Below the pieces are notes generated by a model. It saw only the letters and a list, made by a program, of their open reading frames with translations, did no database searches and was not told where the DNA came from. Both the position numbers and the translations under genes were made by a program. From Novosphingobium sp. (GTDB lineage: Bacteria; Pseudomonadota; Alphaproteobacteria; Sphingomonadales; Sphingomonadaceae), in assembly GCF_025351285.1 (NCBI RefSeq), contig NZ_JANXWG010000089.1, forward strand, positions 1-41,055: a stretch of DNA of 41,055 nucleotides. Reading direction: 5' to 3'. Positions within the stretch are counted from its first letter, which is position 1; every line of letters begins with the position of its first letter. This document shows positions 14,899-24,711 of this stretch, in pieces.

Positions 14899-15171
14899 TT
14901 AATTCACCGAGTCCTTGAGGCCCTTGCCGGCCTTGAACTTGGGCTGCGACGAGGCCTTGATGGCCATCGGTTCGCCGGTGCGCGGGTTGCGGCCGGTAGA
15001 CGCCTTGCGCTTGGCCACCGAGAACGTGCCGAAGCCGACAAGGCGAACTTCGTCACCCTTGCCGAGCGCGCCGGTGATGGCGTCGAACACGGCTTCGACG
15101 GCCTTGCTGGCATCGCCCTTGGTGAGGCCACTAGCGTCTGCGACAGAGCCGATCAGGTCATTCTTGTTCAT
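14899..15171 (-). CDS. HU-family DNA-binding protein (housekeeping copy)
   Basis: This 90-residue protein begins MNKNDLIGSVADASGLTKGD. The conserved core is GDEVRLVGFGTFSVAKRKAS, and the arm signature is TGRNPRTGEPMAIKAS. The start at 15171 has AGGGGG upstream; a longer frame to 15246 adds residues outside the family. HU compacts and bends DNA. It is downstream of lon on the same strand, an order common in Proteobacteria, and is followed by a strong terminator. It is the more typical of the two HU proteins in the window. Confidence 0.93.
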   Translation of the reverse strand: MNKNDLIGSVADASGLTKGDASKAVEAVFDAITGALGKGDEVRLVGFGTFSVAKRKASTGRNPRTGEPMAIKASSQPKFKAGKGLKDSVN

Positions 15172-15424
15172 TTGCAAACCCCCTACCACTGTCCTGGAAA
15201 TCCGGACTATTGGGAAAAACGTACATTGGTTGCCTGCGAACGGCACTGAATCGCCGCGCGGGAACGCGGAATTGAGACGAGAAAGCCGGCCTTGTCAAAG
15301 GCAAAAGTGGCTGAAGCGCGGGGGTTATCCCAGATTCCACCGCGAATTTCATCCACTTTGGCATCGAAGCCACACCGAGCTTGCCTTGCAAGGCTTTGCA
15401 ACTCCGCCAGTCGTCAATCCGCGA

Positions 15425-17884
15425 TCAATGTGCCGTTGGCGTTCCAGGGACATGCCCGGGCAGAAGCGGCTGGCTCGCCAGATCGTCCGCCTCGGTCCAT
15501 TCGATCGCTTCCAACGGCGCCACCAGCGCGATTTTCAGCACCTCGTCGACATGGCTGACCGGGATGATGTCGAGCCCCTCGCGCACGTTCGCCGGAATTT
15601 CGGCCAGGTCCTTGCGGTTTTCCTCGGGGATCAGCACGGTGGTGATGCCGCCACGCAGCGCCGCCAGCAGCTTTTCCTTGAGCCCGCCGATCGGCAGCAC
15701 GCGCCCGCGCAGCGTGACCTCGCCAGTCATCGCCACGTCGGGGCGCACCGCGATCCCGGTCATCATCGAGACCATCGCGGTCACCATGCCCACGCCCGCG
15801 CTCGGCCCGTCCTTGGGCACCGCGCCTTCGGGCAAGTGGATGTGGATGTCCTTGCGCGCGAACAGCGACGGCTTGATCCCGTAAGCGGGTGACCGCGCCT
15901 TGACGAAGCTGAACGCCGCCGAGACCGATTCCTGCATCACTTCGCCCAGCTTGCCGGTGGTCTTGACCTGGCCCTTGCCGGGCACGGTCACGCTTTCGAT
16001 CGTCAGCAACTCGCCGCCGACTTCGGTCCACGCCAGACCCGTCACCGCGCCGACCTGCGCTTCTTCCTCGCCCATGCCGTGCTTGTACTTGCGCACGCCG
16101 GCGAAATCGCCGAGGTTTTCGGGCGTGATCGTGACGCTGGTGACCTGCTTTTCCAGGATCTTGCGCAATGATTTGCGCGCCAGCCGCGCAATTTCACGCT
16201 CCAGCGTGCGCACGCCGGCTTCGCGGGTGTAATAGCGGATCAGATCGCGCAGACCCTCGGTGGTCAGCGTGAATTCGCCCTTCTTGAGCCCGTGCGCCTC
16301 GACCTGCTTGGCCACCAGATGCCGCTCGGCAATCTCGACCTTTTCGTCCTCGGTATAGCCTTCGAGCCGGATGATCTCCATCCGGTCGAGCAGCGCCTGG
16401 GGCAGGTTGAGGCTGTTGGCGGTGCATACGAACATCACGTCCGACAGGTCGTAATCGAGTTCGAGGTAGTGGTCCTGGAACTTCGAATTCTGTTCGGGAT
16501 CGAGCACCTCCAGCAGCGCCGACGCCGGATCGCCGCGGAAATCCTGGCCCAGCTTGTCGATTTCATCGAGCAGGAACAGCGGGTTGCTGGTGCCTGCCTT
16601 CTTGAGATTGGTGATGATCTTGCCCGGCAGCGAGCCGATGTAAGTCCGCCGGTGGCCGCGGATCTCGGCCTCATCGCGCACCCCGCCCAACGATTGCCGC
16701 ACGAACTGGCGCCCGGTCGCACGCGCGATCGACTTGCCCAGGCTGGTCTTGCCCACGCCCGGAGGCCCGACCAGGCACAGGATCGGCCCCTTGAGCTTGT
16801 TGGTGCGCGCCTGCACCGCGAGGTATTCGACAATGCGGTCCTTGACCTTGTCGAGCGCATAATGATCGGCATCGAGCACGTCCTGCGCGGCGGCGATGTC
16901 CTTCTTGAGCTTGGACTTCTTGCCCCACGGCAGTCCCAGCAGCACGTCGAGGTAATTGCGGATCACCGTCGCCTCGGCGCTCATCGGCTGCATCCCGCGC
17001 AGCTTCTTGAGTTCGACCTGAGCCTTGGCGCGCGCCTCCTTCGACATCTTGAGCTTGTCGATCCTGGCCTGCAATTCGGCGAGTTCGTTGGTCTCGCCTT
17101 CCTCGCCGCCGCCCAGTTCGTTCTGGATCGCCTTCATCTGTTCGTTAAGGTAATATTCGCGCTGGGTCTTCTCCATCTGGCGCTTCACGCGGCCACGGAT
17201 CTTGCGCTCGACCTGGAGCACGCCAAGCTCGCCCTCCATGAAGGCCAGCACCATTTCCATGCGCTTGAGCGGATCGGCTTCGGTCAGCGCGGCCTGCTTT
17301 TCCGCGACCTTTGCCGCCAGGTTCGAAGCGACCGTATCGGCCAGCTTGCCCGCGTCCTCGATCTCGTCGAGCGCACCGCCGGCGTCCTGCGGCAGCTTTT
17401 TCGACAGCTTGGCATATTCGCCGAACTGTTCGACCACCTGGCGCATCATCGCCTCGACTTCGGTGCCCGAAGCCTCTTCCGGTTCGATTGCGGTCACTTG
17501 CGCAACGAGCATCTCGCCTTCTTCGCGCAGGCTGTCCAACACCGCACGGCGCTGGCCTTCGACCAGCACGCGCACCGTCCCGTCGGGCAGCTTGAGCAAT
17601 TGCAGCACCGTGGCGATCACACCGGTTTCGTAAAGATCGTCGCGCTCGGGCTCTTCGCAAGCAGGATCAAGCTGCGCGAGCAGGAAGATTTCCTTTTCCG
17701 CGGTTCCACCATCCTTGTTTACGGCGCCACTCATCGCCGCTTCGAGCGCCGCAACCGACTTGGTGCGGCCGACGAACAACGGCACGACCATGCCCGGAAA
17801 CACCACGATATCGCGCAACGGCAACAGCGGATAATCGGTCATGTCGGCACTTGTCTCGGGGGTCATATCGGTCACGGGGTCCAT
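15425..17884 (-). CDS. lon: ATP-dependent protease Lon
   Basis: This 819-residue protein has the normal Lon length. It has an N-terminal LON substrate-binding domain (about 18-215, [20 protein letters not shown]), a coiled-coil linker, and an AAA+ domain with Walker A ([11 protein letters not shown], Lys379) and Walker B ([10 protein letters not shown]). A C-terminal protease domain carries the Ser-Lys dyad: Ser695 in [11 protein letters not shown] and Lys738 in [14 protein letters not shown]. It degrades misfolded and regulatory proteins in the cytoplasm. Starts at 17866 and 17842 are possible alternatives; 17884 gives the longest form, and none has a strong ribosome site. The 247-base gap upstream should hold its promoter, but I see no clear heat-shock motif. 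Confidence 0.97.
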   Translation of the reverse strand: MDPVTDMTPETSADMTDYPLLPLRDIVVFPGMVVPLFVGRTKSVAALEAAMSGAVNKDGGTAEKEIFLLAQLDPACEEPERDDLYETGVIATVLQLLKLPDGTVRVLVEGQRRAVLDSLREEGEMLVAQVTAIEPEEASGTEVEAMMRQVVEQFGEYAKLSKKLPQDAGGALDEIEDAGKLADTVASNLAAKVAEKQAALTEADPLKRMEMVLAFMEGELGVLQVERKIRGRVKRQMEKTQREYYLNEQMKAIQNELGGGEEGETNELAELQARIDKLKMSKEARAKAQVELKKLRGMQPMSAEATVIRNYLDVLLGLPWGKKSKLKKDIAAAQDVLDADHYALDKVKDRIVEYLAVQARTNKLKGPILCLVGPPGVGKTSLGKSIARATGRQFVRQSLGGVRDEAEIRGHRRTYIGSLPGKIITNLKKAGTSNPLFLLDEIDKLGQDFRGDPASALLEVLDPEQNSKFQDHYLELDYDLSDVMFVCTANSLNLPQALLDRMEIIRLEGYTEDEKVEIAERHLVAKQVEAHGLKKGEFTLTTEGLRDLIRYYTREAGVRTLEREIARLARKSLRKILEKQVTSVTITPENLGDFAGVRKYKHGMGEEEAQVGAVTGLAWTEVGGELLTIESVTVPGKGQVKTTGKLGEVMQESVSAAFSFVKARSPAYGIKPSLFARKDIHIHLPEGAVPKDGPSAGVGMVTAMVSMMTGIAVRPDVAMTGEVTLRGRVLPIGGLKEKLLAALRGGITTVLIPEENRKDLAEIPANVREGLDIIPVSHVDEVLKIALVAPLEAIEWTEADDLASQPLLPGHVPGTPTAH

Positions 17885-18131
17885 CCCATCACGCGGCGGG
17901 CGATGCGATCACGATGATCGCGGGCCGCAGCGGCTCGGTCCGGATATGGTGACAGACCCCCGCCCCTGCAATGCCGCGCTGCACAAGGACTGTGGATTGG
18001 CACCTTCGGGCGGCATCGGGATCGCCCCGGCGGGACCTGTGCCGTAGAAGCTCGTCCGCTGCACCGGATATCCGCGCAAGGCAATTGGGGACAACCGCGA
18101 GCCGCAGCTTGTCGCGTCAAGCTGACCGCGA

Positions 18132-18704
18132 TCAGGCGACCTTGCGCCCGAAAGCAGGCCGCGCGGGCTGGACCAGCGGCACCGGCACGGCTTGCGCCTG
18201 TGCCGCCAGCCGTTCCCTTTCCGCAAGATGCCGCGCGATGATCGCATCGGCATCGAACGCCGGGGCGGCCGCTTCGGCCTGATAAGTCGCGGCGGCCTTG
18301 TCTTGCAGCGCCCGAACGGCTCCGGCTTCCGGCCCGGGCTGCGACACAGCCCGCGCAAGGTCCGCCGAACCGGGATCGGGTGCAGTCTTTTCCGCAGCCG
18401 GCAAGTGCGCGGACGCCAACGCCTTGCCTTTTGCAATCCGGCGCTGGCCCAGCCAGATCGCGAACAAGCCCATCAGCCCAGCTCCGATCAATGTTGCGAC
18501 CGATCCACTGAGCAGGCTCGCCACGCCCGCTAAAATCCACAGCACACCAAAGGCGATGCCGATGTAGCCCTGGACCACCAGCGCCCCGCCATGGACCACG
18601 CGCGCGCCGGTCTGGAGCGATTTCAGGCCGCCACTGACCGCGGCCTGCGCCTTGCGGGCGCCCTCGCCCTCGCGCTGCCACTCGGCGGTCGGCTTCTTGA
18701 TCAC
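18132..18704 (-). CDS. small membrane protein next to PspA-like gene
   Basis: This 190-residue protein starts at a GTG (18704) with AGGAG 8 bases upstream. Two or three hydrophobic segments lie at about 38-85 (GYIGIAFGVLWILAGVASLL and GAGLMGLFAIWLG). The soluble C-terminal part (about 90-190) is Ala-rich and helical, ending ARPAFGRKVA. No family is recognised. It follows the PspA-like gene by 25 bases on the same strand, so it may anchor or sense for that protein in the inner membrane. Confidence 0.7.
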   Translation of the reverse strand: MIKKPTAEWQREGEGARKAQAAVSGGLKSLQTGARVVHGGALVVQGYIGIAFGVLWILAGVASLLSGSVATLIGAGLMGLFAIWLGQRRIAKGKALASAHLPAAEKTAPDPGSADLARAVSQPGPEAGAVRALQDKAAATYQAEAAAPAFDADAIIARHLAERERLAAQAQAVPVPLVQPARPAFGRKVA

Positions 18705-18729
18705 ATCGCTTGCTCCTGGCCCGCCTCGG

Positions 18730-19401
18730 TCAGGCCGCTTGCTGCGCCTTCAGCGCGGCCAGCCGCTCGGCCACGGTTGCGGATTTCTGCATGGCGCCGA
18801 TTTCGGCCACGCCGTTGATCGTTTTGGCGTCCGAACGCGTGAACCCGACCCCGCCCGCGCCCGACATCGCACGATCGAACGCGGCTTCGGCGGCATCGAC
18901 CTTCTTTTCGGCCGAACGTTCGGGATGGCTCGGGCCGTCACCGCCCAGTGCAGCCTCGCGCTTCGAGATTTCGTACGCCGACAGCGCATCCTGCATCTGG
19001 GACTTGCGCGCTTCCAGAGCGGTCAGTCCATCGGCCAGCCGCGCTTCTTCCTCGCGCGCCTGGTCCTGCACCGCGTCGAGCTTGCGCGATTGCTCCTCGA
19101 AATCGACTTGCCGGGTGATCGCCGCCTCGGCCAGGTCATCGCGCCCGCTGGCCACGGCAAAGCCGGCCTTCTCGGTCAGTTCCGCAACCTTCTCGCCCAG
19201 CAGCTTCTGCTGGCGCGCGGCCGACAGCCGACGCGCCATCGCCGCATCGGCTTGCGCCTTCACCGCATCGATCGCGCGATCGGCCTCGCGCACCGCTTCG
19301 CGCATCACCGCATCGCCGCCGGCCTTCTCCATGCGATCGACCGAATCTTCGACCGAAGCGCTGAACAGCCGCGAAACGCGCGCAAAAATCGATTCGGACA
19401 T
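18730..19401 (-). CDS. PspA/IM30-family membrane-associated protein
   Basis: This 223-residue protein is almost entirely alpha-helical, with heptad-like Ala, Glu and Lys patterns. It begins MSESIFARVSRLFSASVEDS, an amphipathic start like that of PspA, and continues with long coiled coils. A GGGGGA site precedes the ATG at 19401. PspA-type proteins assemble on the inner face of the cytoplasmic membrane and protect it under stress. Here it is divergent from LemA and M48 protease genes, an association seen in envelope-stress loci. Identity as PspA is by length and pattern, since the sequence itself is poorly conserved. Confidence 0.7.
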   Translation of the reverse strand: MSESIFARVSRLFSASVEDSVDRMEKAGGDAVMREAVREADRAIDAVKAQADAAMARRLSAARQQKLLGEKVAELTEKAGFAVASGRDDLAEAAITRQVDFEEQSRKLDAVQDQAREEEARLADGLTALEARKSQMQDALSAYEISKREAALGGDGPSHPERSAEKKVDAAEAAFDRAMSGAGGVGFTRSDAKTINGVAEIGAMQKSATVAERLAALKAQQAA

Positions 19402-19552
19402 GAAATCCCCCAGATAAGGACAACTCGGTTACTTGCCGTAATTTGCGGGCGAGGATTTAAGGTCGCGTTAAAATCGCCGCCAGCTCCATCCGTCAACATT
19501 TTGTCAAGCCAACCCCGGTACTTCCAACCTTACTTGTCGAAAGGAAGCATCG

Positions 19553-20128
19553 ATGATCGCGTTTCTGCTGATTCTGCTGGTGGTGATCGCCGCGCTCATC
19601 GCCGCGCCGGGGATGATCTGGGTATCGACCAACAACCGCCTCGTCGCGCTCGACACGCGTTGCGACACCGCCTTTGCCGACATCGACGCGCACTTGAAGC
19701 ACCGCCAAAACCTGATCCCCGCGCTGGTCGAAACCGTGCGCGGCTATGCCAAGCACGAAGCGCACATCCTCGATGGCATCACCCAGGCCCGCGTCGAAGC
19801 GATGCGCGCGAGCGCGCCCGACATGAAGCTCAAGGCCGAAAAGAACCTGACCCAGCAGATCAACGCGCTGCTCGGCGTGGCCGATCGCTATCCCGACCTG
19901 AAAGCATCGGGCCACTTCGCCGGCTTGCGCGATGAACTGATCGACGCCGAAAACCGCATCACCGCCTCGCGCCGCTTCTACAACCTCGCTGTCGGCGAAT
20001 ACGACACCACGCTGCGCCAGTTCCCCGGCAGCCTGATCGCGCAAAAACGCAACATGAGCCAGCGCAAACCGTTCGACCTGGGCTTCGAACGCGTCCTGAT
20101 CGACGAACCGATGGCCATCGCGTTCTAG
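19553..20128 (+). CDS. lemA: LemA-family membrane protein
   Basis: This 191-residue protein has one N-terminal membrane segment (MIAFLLILLVVIAALIAAPG) followed by the LemA helical domain. The family pattern is clear: NNRLVALDTRCDTAFADIDA, HLKHRQNLIPALVETVRGYA, and later ENRITASRRFYNLAVGEYDT with PGSLIAQ. AAGGAAG precedes the ATG. LemA proteins are membrane-bound with cytoplasmic or periplasmic helical domains and unknown biochemistry. They are very often encoded beside an M48 protease, as here (gap of 8 bases). Confidence 0.92.
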   Translation: MIAFLLILLVVIAALIAAPGMIWVSTNNRLVALDTRCDTAFADIDAHLKHRQNLIPALVETVRGYAKHEAHILDGITQARVEAMRASAPDMKLKAEKNLTQQINALLGVADRYPDLKASGHFAGLRDELIDAENRITASRRFYNLAVGEYDTTLRQFPGSLIAQKRNMSQRKPFDLGFERVLIDEPMAIAF

Positions 20129-20136
20129 GCCACACC

Positions 20137-21501
20137 ATGCGCGTAAACGGCCTTTACGGACACGTCGCCCATAACGACAAACGCTCGATCCAGTTGCTCG
20201 GCGGGTTCGTGCTGAGCTTCCAGATGATAGCGATCGTCTCGCTATGGGCGCCGCTGGCGATGTGGGACCCGGCGCACGCCCCGTTCGAGAACTGGACCGG
20301 CTACCTCCTGCGCTGGGTGCCGCTGACGATGATCGCCGGCGCTGGCCTGTTCGCGCTGCAATTCGCCTGGCACGTCCGCACCGTCCAGAAGCAGACCGGA
20401 TTCCGCTTCGTCGACAACGCCGATGAACCGCGTCTGTGCCGCATCATCGAACCGCTGATCATCGCCGCCGGCCTGCCCACCCCCTACGTCGCGGTGATCG
20501 ACAGCCCCGCGCGCAACGCCTTCGCCTGCGGTATCCGCGCACAGGATGCGGTGCTGGTGTTCACCCGCGGGCTGATCGACGGGCTGGATGACGAGGAACT
20601 GGCCGCGGTCGCCGCGCACGAAATCGCGCATATCAAGGCCGGCGATATCCGCCTGATCGCCGCGACGAACGTGTGCGTCGGCACGCTCGAATGGTTCACG
20701 CATCGCCAGTTCCGCAAGGTGCCGTGGTACCAGGAATCGCTGTCGCTGATCCTGTCGTCGTTCATGCTGCCGGTGATCGTGCCGCTCTACATCGGCTTTT
20801 CGACGCTGCGCCAGCAGGCGTTGCGCGGCGCGCACCTCACCCGGCTGATGGTGTCCTCCGCGCGCGAACTGGTCGCCGATGCCGAGGCGGTGCGGTTGAC
20901 GCAGAACCCCGCCGCGCTGGTTTCGGCCTTGCGCGCGATCGACGGGCGCAGCGGGCTTGGCGATCTGTCTTCAGGCCAGGATGCGATGATGATCGACGGC
21001 GCGACGGACGGCCCCACCGCATCGCACCCCACGATTGCCGAGCGGATCGCGGCGATCGTCGCGGTGACCGGATCGATGGCGCTCGTCGCCCCCTCGCGCC
21101 GCGATACACGCGAGCCTTCACAACGGCCCGGCGGCTTTGGGCGTCGTGCGGCGCTGGTATCGACCGAAGCCCCCACCCCAGCCGCGCCCGCCCGCCATCG
21201 CGCCACCGCAGGCAACGGCCGCAACTGGCTGGGCCTGACCCCGGCGACAAGCTGGGGCGCGCTGATCGCCTGCTCGATGATCGCCGGCATCCACGCGCAA
21301 GACCTGACCACGCCCGCCGGCATCGCCCGCACCTTCGACGTGCGCGTGGTCGGCCGGGTGCTCAACCTGGCGGTCGGCTGCCAGACCGAAGGCTTCAGCG
21401 CGACGCGGGCCGCTCTCATCGCCGGCGTCAATCCCAAACCGAACGAATGCGACGATATGTCGCAGATCTTCAAGAGCAACGGCCCGCAAGCAGGCCACTG
21501 A
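20137..21501 (+). CDS. M48-family membrane metalloprotease (HtpX-like)
   Basis: This 454-residue protein has two membrane segments near the start (about 25-50 and 58-85) and one or two around 200-225. The zinc-protease motif is AAHEIAHIKAGD, with ligands His161 and His165 and catalytic Glu162. The third ligand is probably Glu244 in ARELVADAEAV. After a Pro/Ala/Arg-rich linker (about 325-360) comes another hydrophobic segment (WGALIACSMIAGIHA) and a tail with two Cys. HtpX-type proteases degrade damaged membrane proteins. It is the second gene of the LemA pair. A 7-bp hairpin (21537-21558) follows but lacks a T run. Confidence 0.88.
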   Translation: MRVNGLYGHVAHNDKRSIQLLGGFVLSFQMIAIVSLWAPLAMWDPAHAPFENWTGYLLRWVPLTMIAGAGLFALQFAWHVRTVQKQTGFRFVDNADEPRLCRIIEPLIIAAGLPTPYVAVIDSPARNAFACGIRAQDAVLVFTRGLIDGLDDEELAAVAAHEIAHIKAGDIRLIAATNVCVGTLEWFTHRQFRKVPWYQESLSLILSSFMLPVIVPLYIGFSTLRQQALRGAHLTRLMVSSARELVADAEAVRLTQNPAALVSALRAIDGRSGLGDLSSGQDAMMIDGATDGPTASHPTIAERIAAIVAVTGSMALVAPSRRDTREPSQRPGGFGRRAALVSTEAPTPAAPARHRATAGNGRNWLGLTPATSWGALIACSMIAGIHAQDLTTPAGIARTFDVRVVGRVLNLAVGCQTEGFSATRAALIAGVNPKPNECDDMSQIFKSNGPQAGH

Positions 21502-21812
21502 CGCTGCTGGCGCGGGACCAGGATCCAAGGAGCGACGCACCGGGATAAGGTCCGGTGCCCCACACAACCCCGCTCTCGCCCCCGTACAAAACCATCGTCG
21601 CCCCGCACTCGATGCGGGGATTGGCTTCGCTACGGCGCACCGCGCGCCAACAAGTCGCCAATGCGAATTCGTCCCGGCCAAGATCGGCAATCCGCAATGG
21701 CGGGACTTGTGGGACAAAAGATTTTTTGCGAGCGTAAACAAAAGGTTAGGCAGACGACGTTTAGACTCGGGGCGAAGTACGGCGTGCCCGGTCGGCATAT
21801 GAGTGGCCGATC
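21502..21812. other. gene-free stretch with two hairpins
   Basis: No convincing coding frame is present. GCACCGG (21537-21543) pairs with CCGGTGC (21552-21558). CCCCGCA (21601-21607) pairs with TGCGGGG (21613-21619) around CTCGA, which resembles the short palindromes repeated in sphingomonad genomes. Neither has a T run, so terminator function is doubtful. Confidence 0.4.
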
Positions 21813-22184
21813 TCAGCCAGCCAACGCGAAGTTGACCCGCAAATAGGGGAGCCAGATCGCCTCGACCTCCACGTTCACATCGAAGTCTGCAAGCTGCTGC
21901 TCAGTCGCATCAGCTTCGCCATCGTCTCCAAGTACGGCAATGGTACCCTTCCGCATCGGGATTTCGCCGCACCAACCGCCTGGAGCATGACACGGGCCAG
22001 CTACCCGTTCCCCGCATTCATGATCGATAACCCATAATTCCCACCCTAGCACCTCGACACCATCAATTCGGCAAGCTGCAAGGAAGATGGCCGTATCGGT
22101 CAGCTTTATGCCCAGTTCCCCGTTCGTTGCACGAAACGCGCGCGCTTTCACAGCATCGTCCAACGAGGGCGGGAACTTCATCAT
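21813..22184 (-). CDS. orphan protein, possibly island cargo
   Basis: This 123-residue acidic protein begins MMKFPPSLDDAVKARAFRAT. It contains AIFLAACRIDGVEVLGWELW, a Cys pair region (HECGERVAGPCHAPGGWCGE) and an acidic part (GDDGEADATEQQLADFDVNV). The residue pattern looks like a folded alpha/beta protein, so it is probably real, but no family is recognised and the ribosome site is weak. It is isolated, with gene-free DNA on both sides. Small acidic orphans like this can be immunity proteins, but no toxin gene is nearby. Confidence 0.55.
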   Translation of the reverse strand: MMKFPPSLDDAVKARAFRATNGELGIKLTDTAIFLAACRIDGVEVLGWELWVIDHECGERVAGPCHAPGGWCGEIPMRKGTIAVLGDDGEADATEQQLADFDVNVEVEAIWLPYLRVNFALAG

Positions 22185-22732
22185 CGCGACTGCCTATGCC
22201 TTCAGCTTTGCGTCCGCAATTGGGTCGTGTCCGGGCGGACCAGTTCGAGCCCCATGCCGGCACTTTCGGACATTTGCCGAGCGAACGTTACTGCTCCCCC
22301 GTCTCGTCTCCCGTCCTGCTGCCGTTGAAGCAGCACCATGGATCGCGAACGTTGCTGCGGGTTGGTGACCTTCATCGCCGATCGCCATCACGGCACGATT
22401 TCGCTTTGTTGAAGGCGCAAGGAAGCTGGGCCTCGGATCAAGCCCGCTGCGACGGTGGTGGTGGAGCCGCGTTTGCGGCGCATCCTCGCCCGCGCCCACC
22501 AAAAACTTTCCTACACGCCTCGCCCCCGCTATAGCGCCGCCGCGCCCGGTCGGTCGGGCAAAACACTCTGTGACTGCCAATCGCGTGCATGTGTTTAATC
22601 AACTTGCAGTTTGCGCAACCGGAAACCGGGGCGCGGTTTCCTGGCCTTCGGGAGGATCGGAGTTTACGCTCAGGACACCGTCCGTTCCGTCAACATGTCA
22701 CCTTTTCGCTCACGCGTTCGCGGTGCGATGGA
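22185..22732. other. 548 bases with no supported gene
   Basis: The frames here have poor codon patterns, no good ribosome sites and no recognisable motifs. No tRNA fold is visible. It may be decayed sequence between accessory genes. Confidence 0.5.
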
Positions 22733-23029
22733 TCAGGCGCTCACGCTGACCAGGCCGCCGGGTGTGGGCGCAATGCCGGCATAAGCGGCGCTTGCCGGGG
22801 AGCGTGCCGATCCTTGCGCGGCGTGGAGTTTGGCCAGGTGCGCCGGATCGCGCGCTTCGGGGGCGAAGTGCTTCTTTTCGGCCGCCTTCTTCGGGTCATT
22901 TACCCCGCCCGGCCCGGCCGAGGGGTTGGCCGGATCGATATCGGCCTTGGCCTGCGCCACCTCGGCGCAATTGATGCACGAAAAGCCGTTGACGGTTACC
23001 GGATGGGAATAGTTGCCACTGATTGACAA
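22733..23029 (-). CDS. small orphan protein of sphingomonad type
   Basis: This 98-residue protein starts at a TTG (23029) with a weak ribosome site. It begins MSISGNYSHPVTVNGFSCIN, and a CxxC (SCINC) follows. The rest is Ala/Pro-rich and probably disordered. I recall short proteins with the same start (SISGNYxxPVxVNGxSCxNC) in Caulobacter and sphingomonads; they have no known function. The CxxC could bind metal or undergo redox change. Confidence 0.55.
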   Translation of the reverse strand: MSISGNYSHPVTVNGFSCINCAEVAQAKADIDPANPSAGPGGVNDPKKAAEKKHFAPEARDPAHLAKLHAAQGSARSPASAAYAGIAPTPGGLVSVSA

Positions 23030-23107
23030 AGGTTCGCTCGACTCGCCGGAATGAGACGACGACCATGCCCGATCGGGGTTAACGCCAGCCCGGCACAGGG
23101 CTCCGTG

Positions 23108-23311
23108 TCATTCCTCGACCAGCGCGCGCAGCTTGGTCATCAACGCGCCGATCCGTTCGGCCGCTTCGGTGAAGGTGGCCACATCGGCCCGGTTGTTGTT
23201 GCCGCGCGCTTCCTTGGCACTTTCGAGATAGCCTTCGTGATCGACTTCGAGCGCATCGACCAGCATCTCGATTTCGTCTTCGGTCAGCGTCAGTTTGATT
23301 GCCTTGGCCAT
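23108..23311 (-). CDS. small helical orphan protein
   Basis: This 67-residue protein begins MAKAIKLTLTEDEIEMLVDA. The rest is helical and charged (EVDHEGYLESAKEARGNNNR, then AAERIGALMTKLRALVEE). The frame is open further to 23416, but the ATG at 23311 gives a sensible N-terminus. It is probably a small two- or three-helix protein. Similar short proteins occur in related genomes, as far as I recall; no function is known. Confidence 0.65.
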   Translation of the reverse strand: MAKAIKLTLTEDEIEMLVDALEVDHEGYLESAKEARGNNNRADVATFTEAAERIGALMTKLRALVEE

Positions 23312-23431
23312 GGTGTCGTCGTCCGTGATTGAAAGGTTTTTGATCCGATTGGCCAGCCGGTCGGAAACCGGGCGAGCCAGACGCGAGCGCCTTAGACGAG
23401 CATCCGGCCAGCGCAACCCGCGATGTTCGGG

Positions 23432-24580
23432 TCAGGCAATCGACACGGCTTCGGGTTTGCGCAGGCCCAGCAATGCCTTCACCCGATCGCGCAACAGCGG
23501 GGTGCGCGCCTCGGTCATCGCGGCGAACAGCCAACCCCACGCCACCGCGCCAAGCACCACCGCGGCAAACGCAAGCAGCGCCATGCCGCCCGGAAGCAAC
23601 CGCTCGCCATGGCCAGGCCCGCGCATCAGCCACGCCGCCAGCAGCACGACCAGCGGCAAATGCGTGACGTAAAGCGAATAGCTGGCATTCGCACCATAAC
23701 GCGAAACGGGTCCGAGCGCGCGCACCGGCTTGGGATCGATCACCAGCAGCGCCCAGCACAAGCCGGCAAACGCGGCGCCCACCAGCAAGTCCGAAGTGAC
23801 AGAGCCGAAATACTGGACCCGCGCCGCGCCCAGGTTGGCCGCCAGCAGCAGCGTTGCGACCACGAGCACCGCCGCGCCCGCTCGCCGCGAAACCCGCCCG
23901 CGCCAGCGCCGATCGGCATGATAGACCGCGCTGCCCATCAGCCACACTGCAAAACCCGGCAGTAAATGCGGGAACAGCGCCAGCACCGCGAGCGCTAACA
24001 GCGAACCAGACAGCCGCCGCGCCAGCAGGAGCACCAGCGCGGGATAACAGATGTAATACCAGAACTCGTTAGTCAGGCTCCACAGCGCACCGTTCGAGCC
24101 GAGCGTCTCGACCAGCAGCGTCTGTACGAACGCGAGGTTGCCCAGCAGCACGACCAGCCCCAGCCGTTCGGCCACGGGATACTGGATCGTCAGCGACCCC
24201 GACGTGCCCGCATAGATCGAACCGCCCAGCGCATGAACCCCCGTCCAATCGAACGCGGCACCCAGCAGCAGCGCGGGCACCAGCACGATCAGCAGGCGCG
24301 ATAGCCGGTCGACCAGATAATCCGCCCAGAACCTTGGGCCATCGATCCGCCGGTCAACCGTTTTGCTGATCCAGAAGCCGGACAGCACGAAGAACACGAT
24401 AACCGCAGCGTGGCCGAAGCCGGTGCCGAAATAAAGCGCCTTCCACAGCAGGCCGATCGAGCCGACGTCGGCATATTTGCGCAGCAGCAGATCGCGCACG
24501 TGCTCGATGACCACCGCCAAGGCGGCAACAAGGCGAAAGCAGTCGAAATAGAAGAATGCGCCGCGCGCGCCGGCTTTCAC
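23432..24580 (-). CDS. acyltransferase-3 (OafA/YrhL-like) membrane protein
   Basis: About 382 residues from the GTG at 24580; the frame is open to a TTG at 24691, but the added part does not look like the family. It has about ten hydrophobic segments. The first segment carries the family start (FDCFRLVAALAVVIEHVRDL) with the conserved His, and then FFVLSGFWISKTVDRR. These proteins move acetyl, succinyl or other acyl groups onto sugars of surface polysaccharides or lipids in the inner membrane. No polysaccharide gene is adjacent, so the acceptor is unknown. The start is uncertain because no ribosome site is clear. Confidence 0.85.
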   Translation of the reverse strand: MKAGARGAFFYFDCFRLVAALAVVIEHVRDLLLRKYADVGSIGLLWKALYFGTGFGHAAVIVFFVLSGFWISKTVDRRIDGPRFWADYLVDRLSRLLIVLVPALLLGAAFDWTGVHALGGSIYAGTSGSLTIQYPVAERLGLVVLLGNLAFVQTLLVETLGSNGALWSLTNEFWYYICYPALVLLLARRLSGSLLALAVLALFPHLLPGFAVWLMGSAVYHADRRWRGRVSRRAGAAVLVVATLLLAANLGAARVQYFGSVTSDLLVGAAFAGLCWALLVIDPKPVRALGPVSRYGANASYSLYVTHLPLVVLLAAWLMRGPGHGERLLPGGMALLAFAAVVLGAVAWGWLFAAMTEARTPLLRDRVKALLGLRKPEAVSIA

Positions 24581-24711
24581 GAATTGGGCTTCATGGTGTG
24601 CACTGCATGATCTGGCCGGGTTCCTTGCATCGGGCGGTGAAGCGCGATGCGCCCGCACACCATCGCTGCCATAGCCAACCAGGCTTGGCAACGCCCCGCC
24701 AACCGCTTCGA

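Noticed and set aside
16292..17917. A 541-residue plus-strand frame opposite lon
   Set aside because: It is the antisense shadow of the Lon coding sequence, with no domain and skewed composition.
21601..21619. CCCCGCA/TGCGGGG hairpin as an intrinsic terminator
   Set aside because: There is no T run on either strand and it lies 100 bases beyond the gene end; it looks more like a dispersed palindrome.
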